Assembly: GCA_905250125.1 (NCBI GenBank)
Contig: CAJNOL010001205.1
Location: 7,699-71,698 of the forward strand
Direction: 5' to 3'
From: Rotaria sordida
Taxonomy: Eukaryota; Rotifera; Eurotatoria; Philodinida; Philodinidae
Length of the DNA: 64,000 nucleotides
Both the position numbers and the translations under genes were made by a program. The notes beneath the pieces were generated by a model that had not been told where the DNA came from, made no database searches, and worked only from the letters and a program-made list of their open reading frames with translations. Shown here one piece after another: positions 1 through 12,672 of the stretch; position 1 is the first letter of the stretch, and each line of letters opens with the position of its first letter.

Positions 1-437
1 AATGTAGGATGAGATGAAACTAAGGTGAGTAATTCAAAAAGTCTCGTAGGTTTTTTAAAGAGGAAAAATTTTTGATATTTCTCAAGGATATTTTTGTCTT
101 AGTACATGTCTAAATATAATTCTATGAATTTTGATTATAATAAATTTAATAAATAATAATTAAATCTTATATAATTACTTTGAGAATAATCTATCAATAT
201 TTTTATAAATTGTTTATTTCTTTTAAGAAATTAAAAATAATGAATATTTTATTGATATTATAATAATTTGGAAATTATAATTAAAACAAAATTTTTTTTT
301 CGATCCAGCGAAAAAATCAAATGATCAAACATTTTTCTTTTTTCCATATTTTTTATATCATAGAAAATACAAACGATAATCGAGGAAATTTAAATATATT
401 AAATCCATAAAAATAAAATATGAATCTTTTTGTTTTT
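1..437. other. AT-rich flank without recognised gene
   Basis: No open frame with family resemblance on either strand. It lies 3' of the RING-finger gene that ends at 438 on the minus strand, so the right part probably holds its 3' UTR and polyadenylation region. Confidence 0.5.
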
Positions 438-3400
438 TTAACTTTTGAAAACACGTACGACACGTATTATATAAGATCGACATAAAGGACATTCAGATAA
501 TTGTTTACCACAACGTATACATGTACATAAATGACCACAATTAAGAAATACACAGTCGATATTCGCATCCATACATATTTTGCATAGATTTTCATCTGAT
601 TGTTCATTAGTAACTTAAATAAAATGAATAAATAAATAAATAAATAGATAATATATTTTAGAAAATAAATCATTTTTACTATTTATATTTGATTCTTTTT
701 GTTTTTGATGATCTCGATAAAGTAATTCAACTTTATTAATTAAATCTTTTTTTTCAACACATCCATTTGTTGATACAAAATTTTGTATTAGAATATCTTT
801 TAATTGTCGAATTGTTAAATTATTTATTGATTCTAATGATAATATATCATTAAGAGCTATACGATTAGAATTTATATTCGGAGGAGAATATTCAATAGGA
901 CCTTTCGATTCCGATTCATTTGTTGAAATTGAAGAACTAACATTTAATGATGATCGTTCAATAGAAGTTTCCGTTTCTGACTCATTTGTTGAAATTGAAG
1001 AACTAATATTTAATGATGATCTTTCAATAGAAGTTTCCGTTTCTGACTCATTTGTTGGAAGTGAAGAATTAATATTTGATGATAATGTCTAGAAATGAAT
1101 TAATATGTAAATTAACTTATGAAAAGAAAATAAATAAATAATCAAGCTAAGATTTTCATGAAAAACTCTTATGCAATAAAAGGATTATTAAATTTTCCAG
1201 ATCAACCGATCGTATCTTTAACGAAGGAAATTTTTATATTTTCTATATACCTCGTTTCTAGAGCTAATAACAGAAAGAACTACTAATTTCATCTTTGTTT
1301 TAATAAACTATTCAATGAAAAGAGTTATATTCAATGATTGTTACCTCGATTGAGATTAGTAATTCAACATCTCTATATATCAATTATATTTTATTCGATC
1401 AAATCAATAGTTAAAATAACATTGATCATAATCTCTAATCAAATTTTGCGTTTTCATATTAAAAAACAAAAAGAAATAAAAGACAACATTTCCAACATAT
1501 ATTAACAACAAGTTTCAGAACAACAAACTCACATTGATCACCTTTTGACAATAACACACTCAAATAATCGACAACATAAAAACATAATGGCATTAATAAA
1601 AACATATTTCAAGGTGATCTGAAGTACTACAATTCTCTTCATCATCAATTTCTGATTGCTTGGGCGTAGTATATCTCGAAAACTTCTTACTAATTGTTTT
1701 TTTATTTTCATTGTGTAATAAATGAAAAAGAAATTTAAAATGAATCTTTTAATGATTCTTTATCCACTAGGTATGGTAAATTACTATTACTCGTAATAAG
1801 TAATAACTTATCGCTGGTAATTAATAATCATTTGCAAACGTAGTCAAAGTAATAAAGTTATAAACTATTAAAATTAGTAAGTTAGAGAAGTAATATTCTT
1901 ATTAATTTATTATCAGTAATAAAAATTCAACGATAATAACAGTAATTAGTAATAAAGTAGCAGGACACTAGCTTATAGTTCTTGAATAAAAATGAATGAT
2001 AGCTCTATCATATTTTATAATAATCGAAATAAAGAGGATTAATATTAAAAAGTAATAAGTTACTAATAAAAATAATTACTAATTACTCAATAATACTAAT
2101 AAAAAGTGACAATAGTGTAGCAACCCTATTATCAATTAGTGCATATTCAAAATTAAACAATAAAATATATTGGAGGTCAACAGTTTTCGATAAAAAGATT
2201 TCAGAGTTGGAGTCAGATTGCAGAATAAAAAATTCAGACTTCCCAGGTCTCTACTTTCGAGTCTCAAATATAGACTGTCGCCTTGCAACAATTAATAACA
2301 TTCTAGAATCTTCTTTGAATTTCAAATGCCAATTAACAAATAAAATTTCCCATGTGACTATTAAACGAAAATCAGAGTGAGTTATTTGGAGCTTATTAAA
2401 ATCCAGAGTAATATTAATTGATATGACTTATGCTAACAAACACTTACAATGAAGATGTTTGTATTGTTAGTTAAAAAGACTATACATATTCGGATGAGTC
2501 TATGGTCTTTTTCATTTCAAACTCAATTTTGAAAAAAAATCAGCACCCCTTTTCACAATACCCGCGGGTCTTGCGGGTCTTTAGAATGATGATGATAATA
2601 TCTATAGTATATACCCCCTATAAAAAAAAGGTATATAATATACATATCATCATCATAATTCTAAAGATCCGCATGTCCCGTATTTCAGTTTGAAATCGAG
2701 TGTTGTTTTTTCCTTCTAAATTCAGATTGAAATCAAAAGAACCATAGTGTATGATTCGGATCAAATTAAAGCTTTCATTGAGAAACTACTAAATTTAAAA
2801 TATCAGTTGCTTTTGGCGTGCACGAACTAAGATATTTGAATTTTAAGTTGTTTATAGTATATGTAAGCTGCTTCCAATTCATAACTTTAGTACAGATTTT
2901 TTCATGATGATTAGATAGAGCTCATCGAGATACATAAGAAAAAAAAGAAATTTTAAGAAAGACATCCAAGACATCATCATTTTCAAATAATATAAGAAAA
3001 AATGAAAATTTCATAGTTCGGTGTACTCTAAGGCTATGTGAATATTGTTCTTGAGAACTTTTTAGTTATTTCAGGTCTATTATCGGTCTTCGTTACGGCT
3101 TATTAGTCGGAGTTCAGTCTATGTAACCCTATCGGACAAAAGGAACGACAATTTGTTTTTTTTTTCTCAATTTATGCATCAGTGAATTTGTCCTGAAGAA
3201 AAAAAACCTATTTAGAACGAATAGATCAGATAATTTTAATTTAGTCAAATCGGATTTAGATAAAAGAAAAATTTTCTTTACCTGTTCATCTGTATTGACT
3301 GTTGATTGTTGATCATGATTAATATTTTCTGTTGTTGTATTATGATTTGATGTTTGAGTATTTGTTATTGTACGTCGTTCAACAAAAACATAATTTTGCT

Positions 3401-3882
3401 CATATATTTGATCTTTTTTTGATTGAATTAAATTAATTAAATCTTGTTTTTCAAAACAAGATTCAAGATGATTTAAAGAAACTTTGTTTGAATAAATAAG
3501 ATAAGCACGAAGATGTTTTGTACGTATTGATGCTAATTGATCATTAGTTGTATGTTCATTTATAATTAATAAACACGTTGTACATGCACGTGAACAATTC
3601 ACTCCAATAGAAGGTCCTGGTTTTTGAATACATTTTGAACAAAATATTTGTCCACATAAATTACATTGTTTCTAAAGTAATTCAATTTATTTTTTTTTTT
3701 GGAAAACAAAAACATAATGAATTATTGTTTATTTTTCTGCTTCAAATAAACTTCTATGATATCTTATCTATTAAAATTGTTATATTATTTCATTTGTATT
3801 CGATGTTATTTTAACTTACTTTTCGTCGAAATAAAGTGTATTGTTGATGACATTGTTCACATAGAGATATTTGCTGAGACAT
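438..3882 (-). CDS. RNF34/rififylin-type E3 ubiquitin ligase (FYVE-like + SAP-like + RING)
   Basis: Four exons read 3882-3820, 3671-3282, 1088-680 and 613-438, with GT-AG junctions in phases 0, 0 and 1, giving 345 aa. Human RNF34 and RFFL are about 360-370 aa. Residues 8-54 carry paired CxxC motifs (C8/C11, C24/C27, C32/C35, C51/C54, with SRACTTC) like the FYVE-type finger of this family. Two short SAP-like stretches follow: one starts near [11 protein letters not shown] in exon 2, the other is [10 protein letters not shown] in exon 3. The C-terminal RING is [11 protein letters not shown], then CGHLCTC, then CPLC at 298-332. The family attaches ubiquitin at endosomal membranes. Exon 3 holds a 66-bp in-frame tandem repeat. 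Intron 2 (1089-3281) is unusually long and contains a palindromic repeat. ATG 3882 is the first codon before the finger. The family call is firm; targets are unknown. Confidence 0.9.
880..1088. repeat. 66-bp in-frame tandem repeat in exon 3 of the RING gene
   Basis: Three copies, one partly diverged, spaced exactly 66 bp apart (for example at 913, 979 and 1045) encode a 22-residue Ser/Thr/Glu-rich unit containing [11 protein letters not shown]. Because 66 is a multiple of three, copy-number change would keep the reading frame. The segment lies in the disordered linker between the FYVE-like and RING parts. Confidence 0.85.
2513..2696. repeat. Imperfect palindromic (MITE-like) element inside intron
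   Basis: The core arm GGGTCTTTAGAATGATGATG near 2575-2600 is mirrored by the complement at about 2645-2673, around an AT-rich loop of TATA/CCCC/GGTATATAAT. Outer copies of the sequence ATTTCAAACT occur on both sides. It lies in the long intron of the RING-finger gene. No coding potential. Confidence 0.7.
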
Positions 3883-5737
3883 ATTAATTGAATTTGTTTT
3901 GATTACCACTGAGCGTGGACTATTACAGTACTCACTGACTACCTTTTTTTTTTCTGTTTGCTTGTCTTGACTATGATACGTTTAGTAAAAATAACAACGA
4001 AATAAAATAAGACAGTAAATATTAGAAGAACGGCAAAAAACATGCTCATACTTTATTGCTGTGTAGTTGTCGTCAAGCATATATTCGTGAATAAAGGTGG
4101 CGTCTTTTGATGAATATATTACAATACCTCAATCAGCATTGTACACATCTAGAGAAAATATTTTTATTATTTTTTTTTTGTTTAGAGGATTTTCACAGCG
4201 ATGTGCGTTTGGTTTTTTTTTCGAAATAGCTCTGATATGTTTTTTTTTATTTTGTCGAATAATTCGATACTCTTTTTTTTTAAAAAAGAAAAAAATTGTC
4301 AAAAATAAAACTTCTAGAATTATTCACCGAAACTAAAACAAGTCAGAACGATTTCAAAAAAAATAAAAACTCAGAATTCATTTTAAAAACATTCTTATAT
4401 TATTGAAATGAAAATTGAGTAAGATAAACTTTTAACAAATAATATTGACCTTTAATAAGTATATTTCACATTATTTTTCTTTGTTAAAGAATAACAGTTA
4501 TAATCGATAGAAGAAAATAAAAACTTTTCATTTATTTTATAACAAAAAAACAACGATGAAACGTTTTTTATTCTCAATCAGAACATATTTTTTCTTCAAA
4601 TTGTCACACACTCAATTATCACTTATTGACGTCTGAATTCTAACGTGAAATTAGAAATGGTTCGATCGGAAGGAAGTGTCAGGAGTGTGACATCCTTCAA
4701 ACAAAGAAAAATTTTTGCTTTTACCCTGGAGAGTCGGAAATTTTTCGTGCATTTTCTTAAAAAAAAAAAAATCTCTACACCTTCCCAAAAAAATCGCGAT
4801 AGCCTCTCAATATTAGATGTCTCAGGGTAGACCTATGTGAAATGTTTGTCCTAATTTTTTGTATATCATAAATAAAATGAATATTATTTTCTTGGAAAAT
4901 TCCAAGTTGAATAAAAAGGAAAAATCTTTTATTACTTGATTGATTAAAAAAAAAAGAACAATAAATTGAACTCTTGTGCATATGGTAAAGTACTTGAATA
5001 ATTGATAGATGTTTACTTAAGATAACTTTATTCTATGTAATAAAAAAATGATTGATAGAATAATTAGATTTTTAAAAAATTTCATGCCGTCTAATAGTAT
5101 ATTGATCATGAAAATATTTCAAATAGAGAAAATTTTCTAAACAAAATTTTCATATCTACGATACTAAACATAAATAGTACATTTTTCAATATTTTAAATA
5201 AATACAATTAGAAAGATAAAATAATCATTTCAATAATAATCAAAAATCATATTGTATGTCTGGTTGATTTTAATGAATAATGTTTATTTTGAAATTTATT
5301 ATATGTAATGATACCTGAAGGACATTCTGATAGTACATCTTGTCTTTACTATTTTCTACATAATAATAACCACAATCGACAAAAGAAACAAACATTACTA
5401 TGTAATTTAAAAGGTATTGGCTTCGCAAAGAAAAAAAGAACCTTCATTTTTATTTTGTTTTTTTTTTTCTTTTTTTTTTGCGTTCTGTCTTCATCTTTGT
5501 TTTTTCAACGTTGTTTGGTGAATAATAAGCAGTACGTAGTAGTGTAAGACAACGTGCACATTTGTAGAGAAAAAATTATGTTGAGTGTTACTGTCTTGAT
5601 GAAGATCAACTAATCAATTTCTTTTCTTTTTTTTAGGTCGAATCAAATATTATTTTTATCTATAATCAATATTAATAAATGAAAAGACTTATTTGATATA
5701 CATATAGAATTATCTACGTATTAAACATTTTTTTTAA
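3883..5737. promoter_or_regulatory. Divergent intergenic region, 1.85 kb
   Basis: The two flanking genes are transcribed away from each other (minus from 3882, plus from 5738), so both promoters should lie here. The sequence is homopolymer-rich (long T and A runs). Open frames at 4097, 4645 and 5308 look like low-complexity translation, and no certain core promoter motif stands out. Confidence 0.45.
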
Positions 5738-8058
5738 ATGGATCATTTACTAAGACGTGAACGACTTCGATTGGCCAAAGATTTAATTAATCAAAGAATA
5801 ATAGAACAGTGAGTTATTAAATAAAATAAAATAAAAATGAATATATTATTATTTAAAGAGCAATTGATCTTGAAAGACAATGTGAAAATGATCTTCGACG
5901 AGAATTTCAATCAATTATTCATAATATACAGGTTAATCATTTAATAATTTCTTTATAGAAAATAAATTTTAAAGATTTTATCTTAAAATAGAGTTCAGAA
6001 AGACGACGACATCCTCGATCACATTCTCAAACAAGTGATTATAGAGATAATCGTCATCGACGTGATTCGACTGATCTTCATGAAGAACAAGTAAATAGAT
6101 TTTTTTTCAAATATTTAATTGTTTTATTTATTTTTTTATTTAATAGTCAAGACATAGAAGTGGTAGTCTTTCTCAACATCGTCATCATCATCATCATCAT
6201 CATCATCGCGTATGTTATCATTTCATTTCTATAAAGCTTTAAAATATTTACTTTTATGTAATTCTAGCAGAGTGACACAAGAGAATGTTCTTTAGTCACA
6301 TTAACTTATCGTAGTTCAGCTACTAGTAGACATGGTGACGAGATAATGATTGTTGAAAATGGTAGAACAGTTTTTAAAGGTTGTTTAACACGTGGAGGTA
6401 ATCTTAATGATTTTTGAATATTTTTATTTTTATTTTTTATTAATTTGAAATATATTAATTTAAAGATCAATTAACATTTAAATCAAAACGTTATCGAGAT
6501 AATCCAAAAATAAAATTAGATTTTTATATAAATGATATACTTGAAGATCAAATAATAGCTTGTTGTGAACATGGATTAATTAAAAAAGATGAAAATCATA
6601 TTTTTCAAATTGAACATATTGTTGGATCAAAACCTTGTCAACAGTAAATTATTCAAATACAGAAAAAAAAATTGTTTTTTTCTTTTTTCTTAATAATTTC
6701 ATTTTATTATTTAGTTGTCAATTAGAAAATTCTACAGTTTGTATATTGTTCTTCTTTTCAATTATTTAATTCAATTAAAAAATTAATTTAGAATTCATCA
6801 AGTCCATCTCCATCTCCTCCAAGTAAATAACAATCCCCTTATCTTTTTTTTTTTTTTATTATCATTTTACATAATTAATAACTTTTTCTTTAGTTTCACG
6901 AAGTACAAGATCATCAACTATAACAAATAATGAACAACGACCAATATCATTAACAACAAGACAACGATCATCTACATATGTCAGATTTGATTTATTTAAA
7001 TAAAATATAATAAAATTTATATATTTAAATTAGACTACAAACAATTCTCATAAATCGAAACCACCAGTATCATTAAATAATCGAGGACGAACAAGTGAAA
7101 GTATTTTATTTTCCTTTTATTTTATGAAAATAAATTTAAGATTTAAAATAAAAAAATAGATCGAACATTAAAAATTGAAACAAGATTTAGTAATCAAATC
7201 AATCATCATCAATCAGAAGTATATTTTTGTTTTTTTATTTTCATTTATATATTTAATTAAAAAATTATTTTTTTTGTTAGAAAAAAAGATCAACAACACT
7301 TTTTGTTCCACAATCAGATATTGAAAAAGCTTGTACGTTTTATTTATAACAAAAAAGAAAAAAAAACACATAAAACTTTTCAATTTTCATGAATTTTTAT
7401 TTAGCAAGTGAAGGTTTTTCAGCTGATACTCTTGAATACTCTAATTCTCAACTCTTAACATGTATTCAATCAGAAAATAAACAACAAATTGAAAAAGATC
7501 CAAGAAATTTGTCACCGATATTATCATCTACTGATCAAGAATCGCCTCTACCACCCAAAAGAATTTATGGTTTGATTAAAATGATTGTTTTAATTAAAAT
7601 CTATAATATTATATTTCTTGTTAGGTCCTCCTCAATTATCAACAATGTTATCTGTTAGTGATGCTCTTGATTCACCATTTGAAACAATAACTGATAATCA
7701 TGAAGAAACAATTGATAATTCAATAAGTCAAAAATCTGAATCATTGAATATAGAACAGCGAAAAGGTTTTAAAACTAATTTTTTTTTTGAAACAAAAAAA
7801 AAGAAGACATTAATTAAAATATCATATTTAGTTTTAGGTTCTCATTCGGATTCAGATAATGAAAATCGTCAAACAAATGATTTTGTTCAATTTCTTCGAT
7901 CAATGTCATCGAATGTTGAAAATAATCAGAATGAACAAACAATTCAACAAATGCCGTCAATGAATATTAGTTCGAATCGTGATATGCCTACTGTTCATGA
8001 TGAAACTCAATTATTACTTACACGACTTGGTATTATCAGACGTAAGTTTACACTTTAG
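5738..8058 (+). CDS. ERICH3-like protein with DUF4590 domain
   Basis: Fifteen exons with consistent phases: 5738-5808, 5859-5931, 5992-6090, 6147-6209, 6268-6397, 6466-6643, 6715-6736, 6792-6822, 6894-6979, 7034-7100, 7160-7218, 7281-7332, 7405-7569, 7625-7765, 7838-8058. The product is 485 aa. The N-terminus has a basic helix (RIIEQAIDLERQCENDLRRE) like that of glutamate-rich protein 3. Exons 5-7 encode VTLTYRSS, VFKGCL, LTFKSKRYRD, then ACCEHG and PCQQHCQL, which follows the DUF4590 pattern. The rest is Ser/Thr/Asn-rich and probably disordered. Exon 4 has a His run and exon 7 is a 22-nt microexon. The exon 9 donor (GTCAGA) is weak. The last exon reaches a TAG at 8056, but a good donor lies at 8042 (see findings). 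ERICH3 in vertebrates is linked to cilia; transfer of that role here is inference. Confidence 0.8.
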
Positions 8059-8389
8059 TCAATATTCACATCTATTCAGAAAAATATAATCATATTGATA
8101 CATTCACATCGCTGAAGAACATTCCCAATTGAATTGATATATTTTGGATATCGTTATTGTTATAATAATAGAGTTTTGGATACTATGACACCGTCATTTT
8201 TTGAATGTTTCTTTTGAAAAATATCATAAAACGTTTTTCTTTTATACACAATACAGATTTATATTTTGTAAGATACTTGAAATAATTCCTACCTCAATGA
8301 GAAGGTATATCCGAATGATGCCAGTAGATTGAACTTATATTTATATTATAATTAGTAAACGTCGAGAGACTAATATACTTGTGTATTAA
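8059..8389. other. Noncoding spacer
   Basis: No gene seen. It is either the 3' UTR of the ERICH3-like gene or the first part of a long intron joining it to the downstream TPR exons. Confidence 0.4.
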
Positions 8390-9341
8390 CTACTATCCAT
8401 TTCAAAATAGAAGACGAGTGATTGTGAGCCGAATAACTCGAGAATGCAAACAGCTAGAAAGCTGCAGTTCTCACCAATAGGAAGAGGACACGAGAACACA
8501 TAAATCTATGGGAAAATTTCATTGGTCAGTAATTGATCAATAGAATGAAAGCCTGCTGACCATTTTAAACATAGCTTTTGAAACGCTTTTTTTGTCGAAT
8601 TTGAAACTTCAATTAAATTATTCGATAGAAAAAATTGTTCTCTTTCGATCTACGCAAAGCCGAGCTCAATAGCTTGCTCCATTCCGCAGCTATAGGGATT
8701 TTTCTGAAACTCCCGAAATCAGTCAGGTGATCCTGAATCAACCTTCAATGCATCACATTATAAGTAATCGACCATGCTGAATTCAGTGGTGATGTTCGTT
8801 TTTTATGTCAAAGTAATCTGAAATCATTTTAGAAAAATTATCGAAAATCTAGTTTTTGCTGCTATTTGCATTATAGAATTGATATATCGAAAACCTCGAT
8901 ACAGTGATCTCAAATTACTTTGAAATAAGAAACGAATGTCACCACTGAACTCAGTATGATCGATTATCTATAGTGTGATGCATTTAAGATTGATTCAGGA
9001 TCATCTGACTGATTTCGGGAGTCTTAGAAAAATGCCTATAGCTGCTGAATGGAACAAGCTGTCGAGCTCCGTCTTGCGTAAATCTAAAGAGAACAATTTT
9101 TTCTATCGAATGATTTAATTGAAGTTTCAAATTCAACAAAAAAAGCGTTTCAAAAGCTATGTTTAAAATGGTCAGCAGGCTTTCATCCTATTGTTCAATA
9201 ATTGACCAATGAAATTTTTCCATAGATTTATGTGTTCTCGTGTCCTCTTCCTATTGGGGAGAACTGCAGCTTTCTAGCTGTTTGCATTCTCGAGTTATTC
9301 GACTCACAATCACTCGCCTTCTATTTTGAAATGGATAGTAG
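8390..9341. mobile_element. Foldback element, about 950 bp, arms about 450 bp
   Basis: The sequence starting CTACTATCCATTTCAAAATA at 8390 returns as its near-perfect complement ending at 9341. The arms stay alignable inward to about 8835 and 8905, leaving a loop of some 70 bp. They differ by scattered substitutions and small indels. No open frame encodes a transposase, so it is a non-autonomous foldback/MITE-like insertion. The terminal motif resembles that of the TIR element at 63205-63773. Confidence 0.93.
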
Positions 9342-9861
9342 AACCCGTTCGTCTATCTACTATTAACATCATTGTATTAAATTTAACGCTAAAGACAAGG
9401 AGAGACTTGCCAAAAAACATATAAAGCTTTGTCAATAGATCGAATAAATGTTAGCAGAATGTTCTAAAAATTTTATTAAGAACACGTATATTTTTCTTGA
9501 GAATTGAATTTTTTTTCGGAACATAGTCTTATTTTGTTGTTTTTAAACGACAAGTTAAAGACAAATCTGACATCGATTATTTCTATTGATGAAGAAAGTT
9601 TCATATTTTTTTGCAAGTAACTTTTTCATAGAAAAAAATTCATTAAAATCTAGAATAATAGTCTATTCATTCGACTTATATATTCAAGTATATTAGTCTT
9701 AATATTTGCACTTTAGAGTAGAAAATATAAGGTTAATTGAGAAATGTCACTTGAAAATGTTTCCTGTTAAATAAAACTAGATAAAGTTAACTTTGTAAGA
9801 AATTGAATTACTTTATTGAAGATATATCAATTGACATTTTTTCTTTTTTTATTGAATATAG
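9342..9861. other. Noncoding, upstream of TPR exons
   Basis: AT-rich, with no ATG exon of matching phase that I could find. It ends in a splice acceptor, TTGAATATAG at 9852-9861. Confidence 0.45.
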
Positions 9862-12202
9862 AACAACAAGTCGAACATTGTGAACAATCAATTGGTAATG
9901 CTCCTCGACAACAAGGAAATGTTGAATATTTTATTGTTGTTTATTTAAATTCAATATATCCTGATGACTCAATAATAAAAGATCTTCGAGGTGTTGTAAA
10001 TTTCTTGAAAATTTTTGATGATATTGATGATTGTATTGCTTTTATCAATAGTATATCAAATGAAAAAATTCTATTTATTTTATCAGATATGTTTACTAAT
10101 TCAATTCTTTTCAGAATTGAAAATCTTCAACAAATTTTAAGTATTTATATTTTATGTGAATTTAATCAAAATAAACAATATTTATTAAATCAAGAATTGA
10201 AAATAAAAGGTTTTTATACAAATATAAATGATATATATAAACAAATGTCAATTGATATAAATGAAATAACACGTGATTTAATAGCATATATGAATGTATC
10301 ATTAAATTCTAATACACATGATCCAATGTTTATTTATTCACAATTAATAAATGAAATAATACTTGATAATGATGAAACAGAATTTGCTATGAAAGAATTA
10401 ATCAATTTTGCTCGTCAAGAATATGATGGAAATCCAAAAGAATTATCTATTATTGATGAATTTGAAAATGATTATGATAAAACTCGTGCTATTTGGTGGT
10501 TTACAAGACAATGTTTTCTATCAAAAGTAAATTAAAAGAATTATAAATAAAATTTTTTTTAAATTTAATTTTATTTGTTTAGATGTTAAATAAAGCTCTT
10601 CGTATACCAGAAGCTGATGTTTTATTTAAACTTCGTTTATTTATTCAAGATTTATATCATCAAATTGAAAATGAATCGATAACAAATACATCTTTAAGTG
10701 TTTATTTAGGTCAAACAATTCATCAAAATGATTTAGATGATTTACAAAAAAGTTTAATAAATCATGGTTTACTTGTTTTTAGTCAATTTTTATTTGGTTC
10801 AACAGATTTATTAAAAGCTGTTGAAATAGCAAAAAATCTTCCAAATTTAACTGATGAATATATACCTGTTATACTTCATTTAAATATATCATCAAATATG
10901 AAATGTGCTAATAGAAGTTCATTACGTTATAATGTTGATGATAATAATGATGTTTTATTAAATATGGGTATTATTGGACGTTTAACAAAAATTGAAAAAT
11001 CTTCTTTTAATCAATATGGAATAGCTTCAGTTTATTTAACATTAATTAAATGTGAAAATGAACATTCAATTCAACGTATACTTGAAATAAAACGAAATGA
11101 AATAAAAGGTGCTTCACCATTTGTTTCATTAATTAAATTAATGATGATAATGAATCAACAAATACGTGCTGAACAATTTGTTCAAATGATATTTAATGAT
11201 GAAACATTAAAAACTGATCCAAATATTCAAGGTTCAATAGCTGCATCATGTCATATATTAGGTGCTGGTTATCATTCACGAGGTGATTATAAACGTGCTG
11301 TTGAATTATTTCATTTATCATTAGATACATTTCTTCGTTTTGTTCCATCTAATGCTGTACAATTATCTCCAACATATAATAATATTGGTTCAATGTATTT
11401 TCGTCAAGAAGAATATATAAAAGCAATTGAATATCATCAAAAAGCTCTTGATGTACAATTAAATTCACATAATCCAAATTTATTAGCTATTGCTTCATAT
11501 TCAAATAATATTGGTGTTGTTTATTTAAAACAAGGAAAATATAATGATGCTGCAAAATCATTTGATCGTTCATTAAAAATTCTTCAACAATTAAATCAAC
11601 CAAATAATTCTGATCTTGCATCAACATATGATAATTTAGGTGATGCTTATATTTTACAAGATAAATATGATTATGCTTTAACATATTATAGTAAAGCACT
11701 TGAAATTCAACATCTTATTCAACCACGTAATCCTCAAGCACTTGCTTCATTTAATAATAGTATTGGAAATGTTTATAATAAAATGCATCGTTATAATGAT
11801 GCACTTATATATTTTAAACATGCTTTAGATATTCAAAAAGAATATTTACCATTAACACATCCATCATTTGCATCACTTTATAATAATATTGGTTCAATGT
11901 ATTATCGACAAGAACAATATGCTGATGCATTACCATGTTATTTAAAAAGTCTTGAAATTGAATTAATGTCTTTACCAGATAATCATCCAACTATTGCTAT
12001 TACACATTTTAATATTGCAACAACATATACAGGTTTAGGAAAATTTCAAGAAGCTATTGTATCAACTGAAAGATCAATTGAACAATTATTAAAAACTTTA
12101 CCATCAGATCATCCGGAAATTATGGAAAATCGTTCTTATATTGAAACAATTAAACGGAAACAAATACTTAAAGGACTTTTTGATACTAATACAACAAATT
12201 GA
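9862..12202 (+). CDS. ART-like / tetratricopeptide repeat protein (kinesin-light-chain-like TPRs), 5' exon uncertain
   Basis: Two exons are clear: 9862-10526 and 10583-12202, joined in phase 0 across a 56-bp intron (FLSK to MLNKAL). The first begins at an acceptor and needs one base from an upstream exon; no in-frame ATG exists at its 5' end. It encodes the globular N-terminal domain typical of multi-domain rotifer TPR proteins. The second starts with a region matching the mono-ADP-ribosyltransferase fold layout, but the usual Arg is Leu (VYLGQ near 10700), the Ser-Thr-Ser motif is absent and the acidic ExE site reads DNNDV near 10936. From about 11250 to 12130 there are seven kinesin-light-chain-type TPRs with NNIGSMYxRQ, Y..A, KALDIQ cores. 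It probably acts as a protein-interaction scaffold, with ADP-ribosyl transfer lost. Stop TGA at 12200. Confidence 0.88.
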
Positions 12203-12405
12203 TAGTCAAATTTTCTTTTTTTCCCCTTCGTGTTCTTTCAATTTTTATTATGTGCTATTATTATGTTTTTTCCATTTTTGGATAAACTATATTTCAATTA
12301 TCTTTTCATTACAAAATATCAATCAATCAATCAATCAAATTCTAACAGAGCAACATACTCATAATTACCATTCGAAAAATTAAAATCCATCAAATCTATC
12401 TAAAT

Positions 12406-12672
12406 CTACTTAGGACCATCCAAAAGTAGTGACAAAGGTACTTTAGTTCCTTATAACAAGCTTAAAGAAACTTTTTCTCTACATGGACTGATAGTATAAA
12501 CAAAGATCTGTTTTTCTATGCTATTATATCATTCTTCAACTTATATCATAATAATAAAATTTTGATAATATCTGTTTTTTTTCTGTCATATGTGATGGTT
12601 ACACTAATGTCTATTTAAAAAAAGGTCGAATATATTTTTTTTTTTGAATATCTTCTGATAGAAAAGAGATAG
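12406..12672 (+). pseudogene. Left arm of inverted duplication with truncated copy of a small ORF
   Basis: From 12406 the plus strand encodes a copy of the C-terminal part of the 74-aa protein on the other arm: IYLGPSKSSDKGTLV, then YNKLKE and SLHGLIV, ending in TAA at 12497 four codons before the intact copy ends. Beyond the stop, the DNA stays an inverted match of 12982-13131 through the sequence TTTGATAATATCTG and the TCTATTTAAAAAAAGG box. It is a truncated, probably dead copy. Confidence 0.7.

Noticed and set aside
467..673. 68-aa minus-strand frame
   Set aside because: It is the wrong frame over the RING exon; the adjacent frame gives the CxxC...CGHLC...CPLC RING.
4097..5547. Open frames at 4097, 4645, 4775 (-) and 5308
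   Set aside because: Poly-Phe/Lys/Ile translation of T- and A-runs, no domains. The 5308 frame was considered as a first exon of the ERICH3-like gene, but no phase-fitting junction was clear.
9816..9861. Upstream extension of the TPR exon (KIYQLTFFLFLLNI)
   Set aside because: It starts at TTG, not ATG, and is the polypyrimidine tract plus acceptor of an intron.
11487..11699. Antisense frame in the TPR exon
   Set aside because: Shadow of the TPR coding frame.
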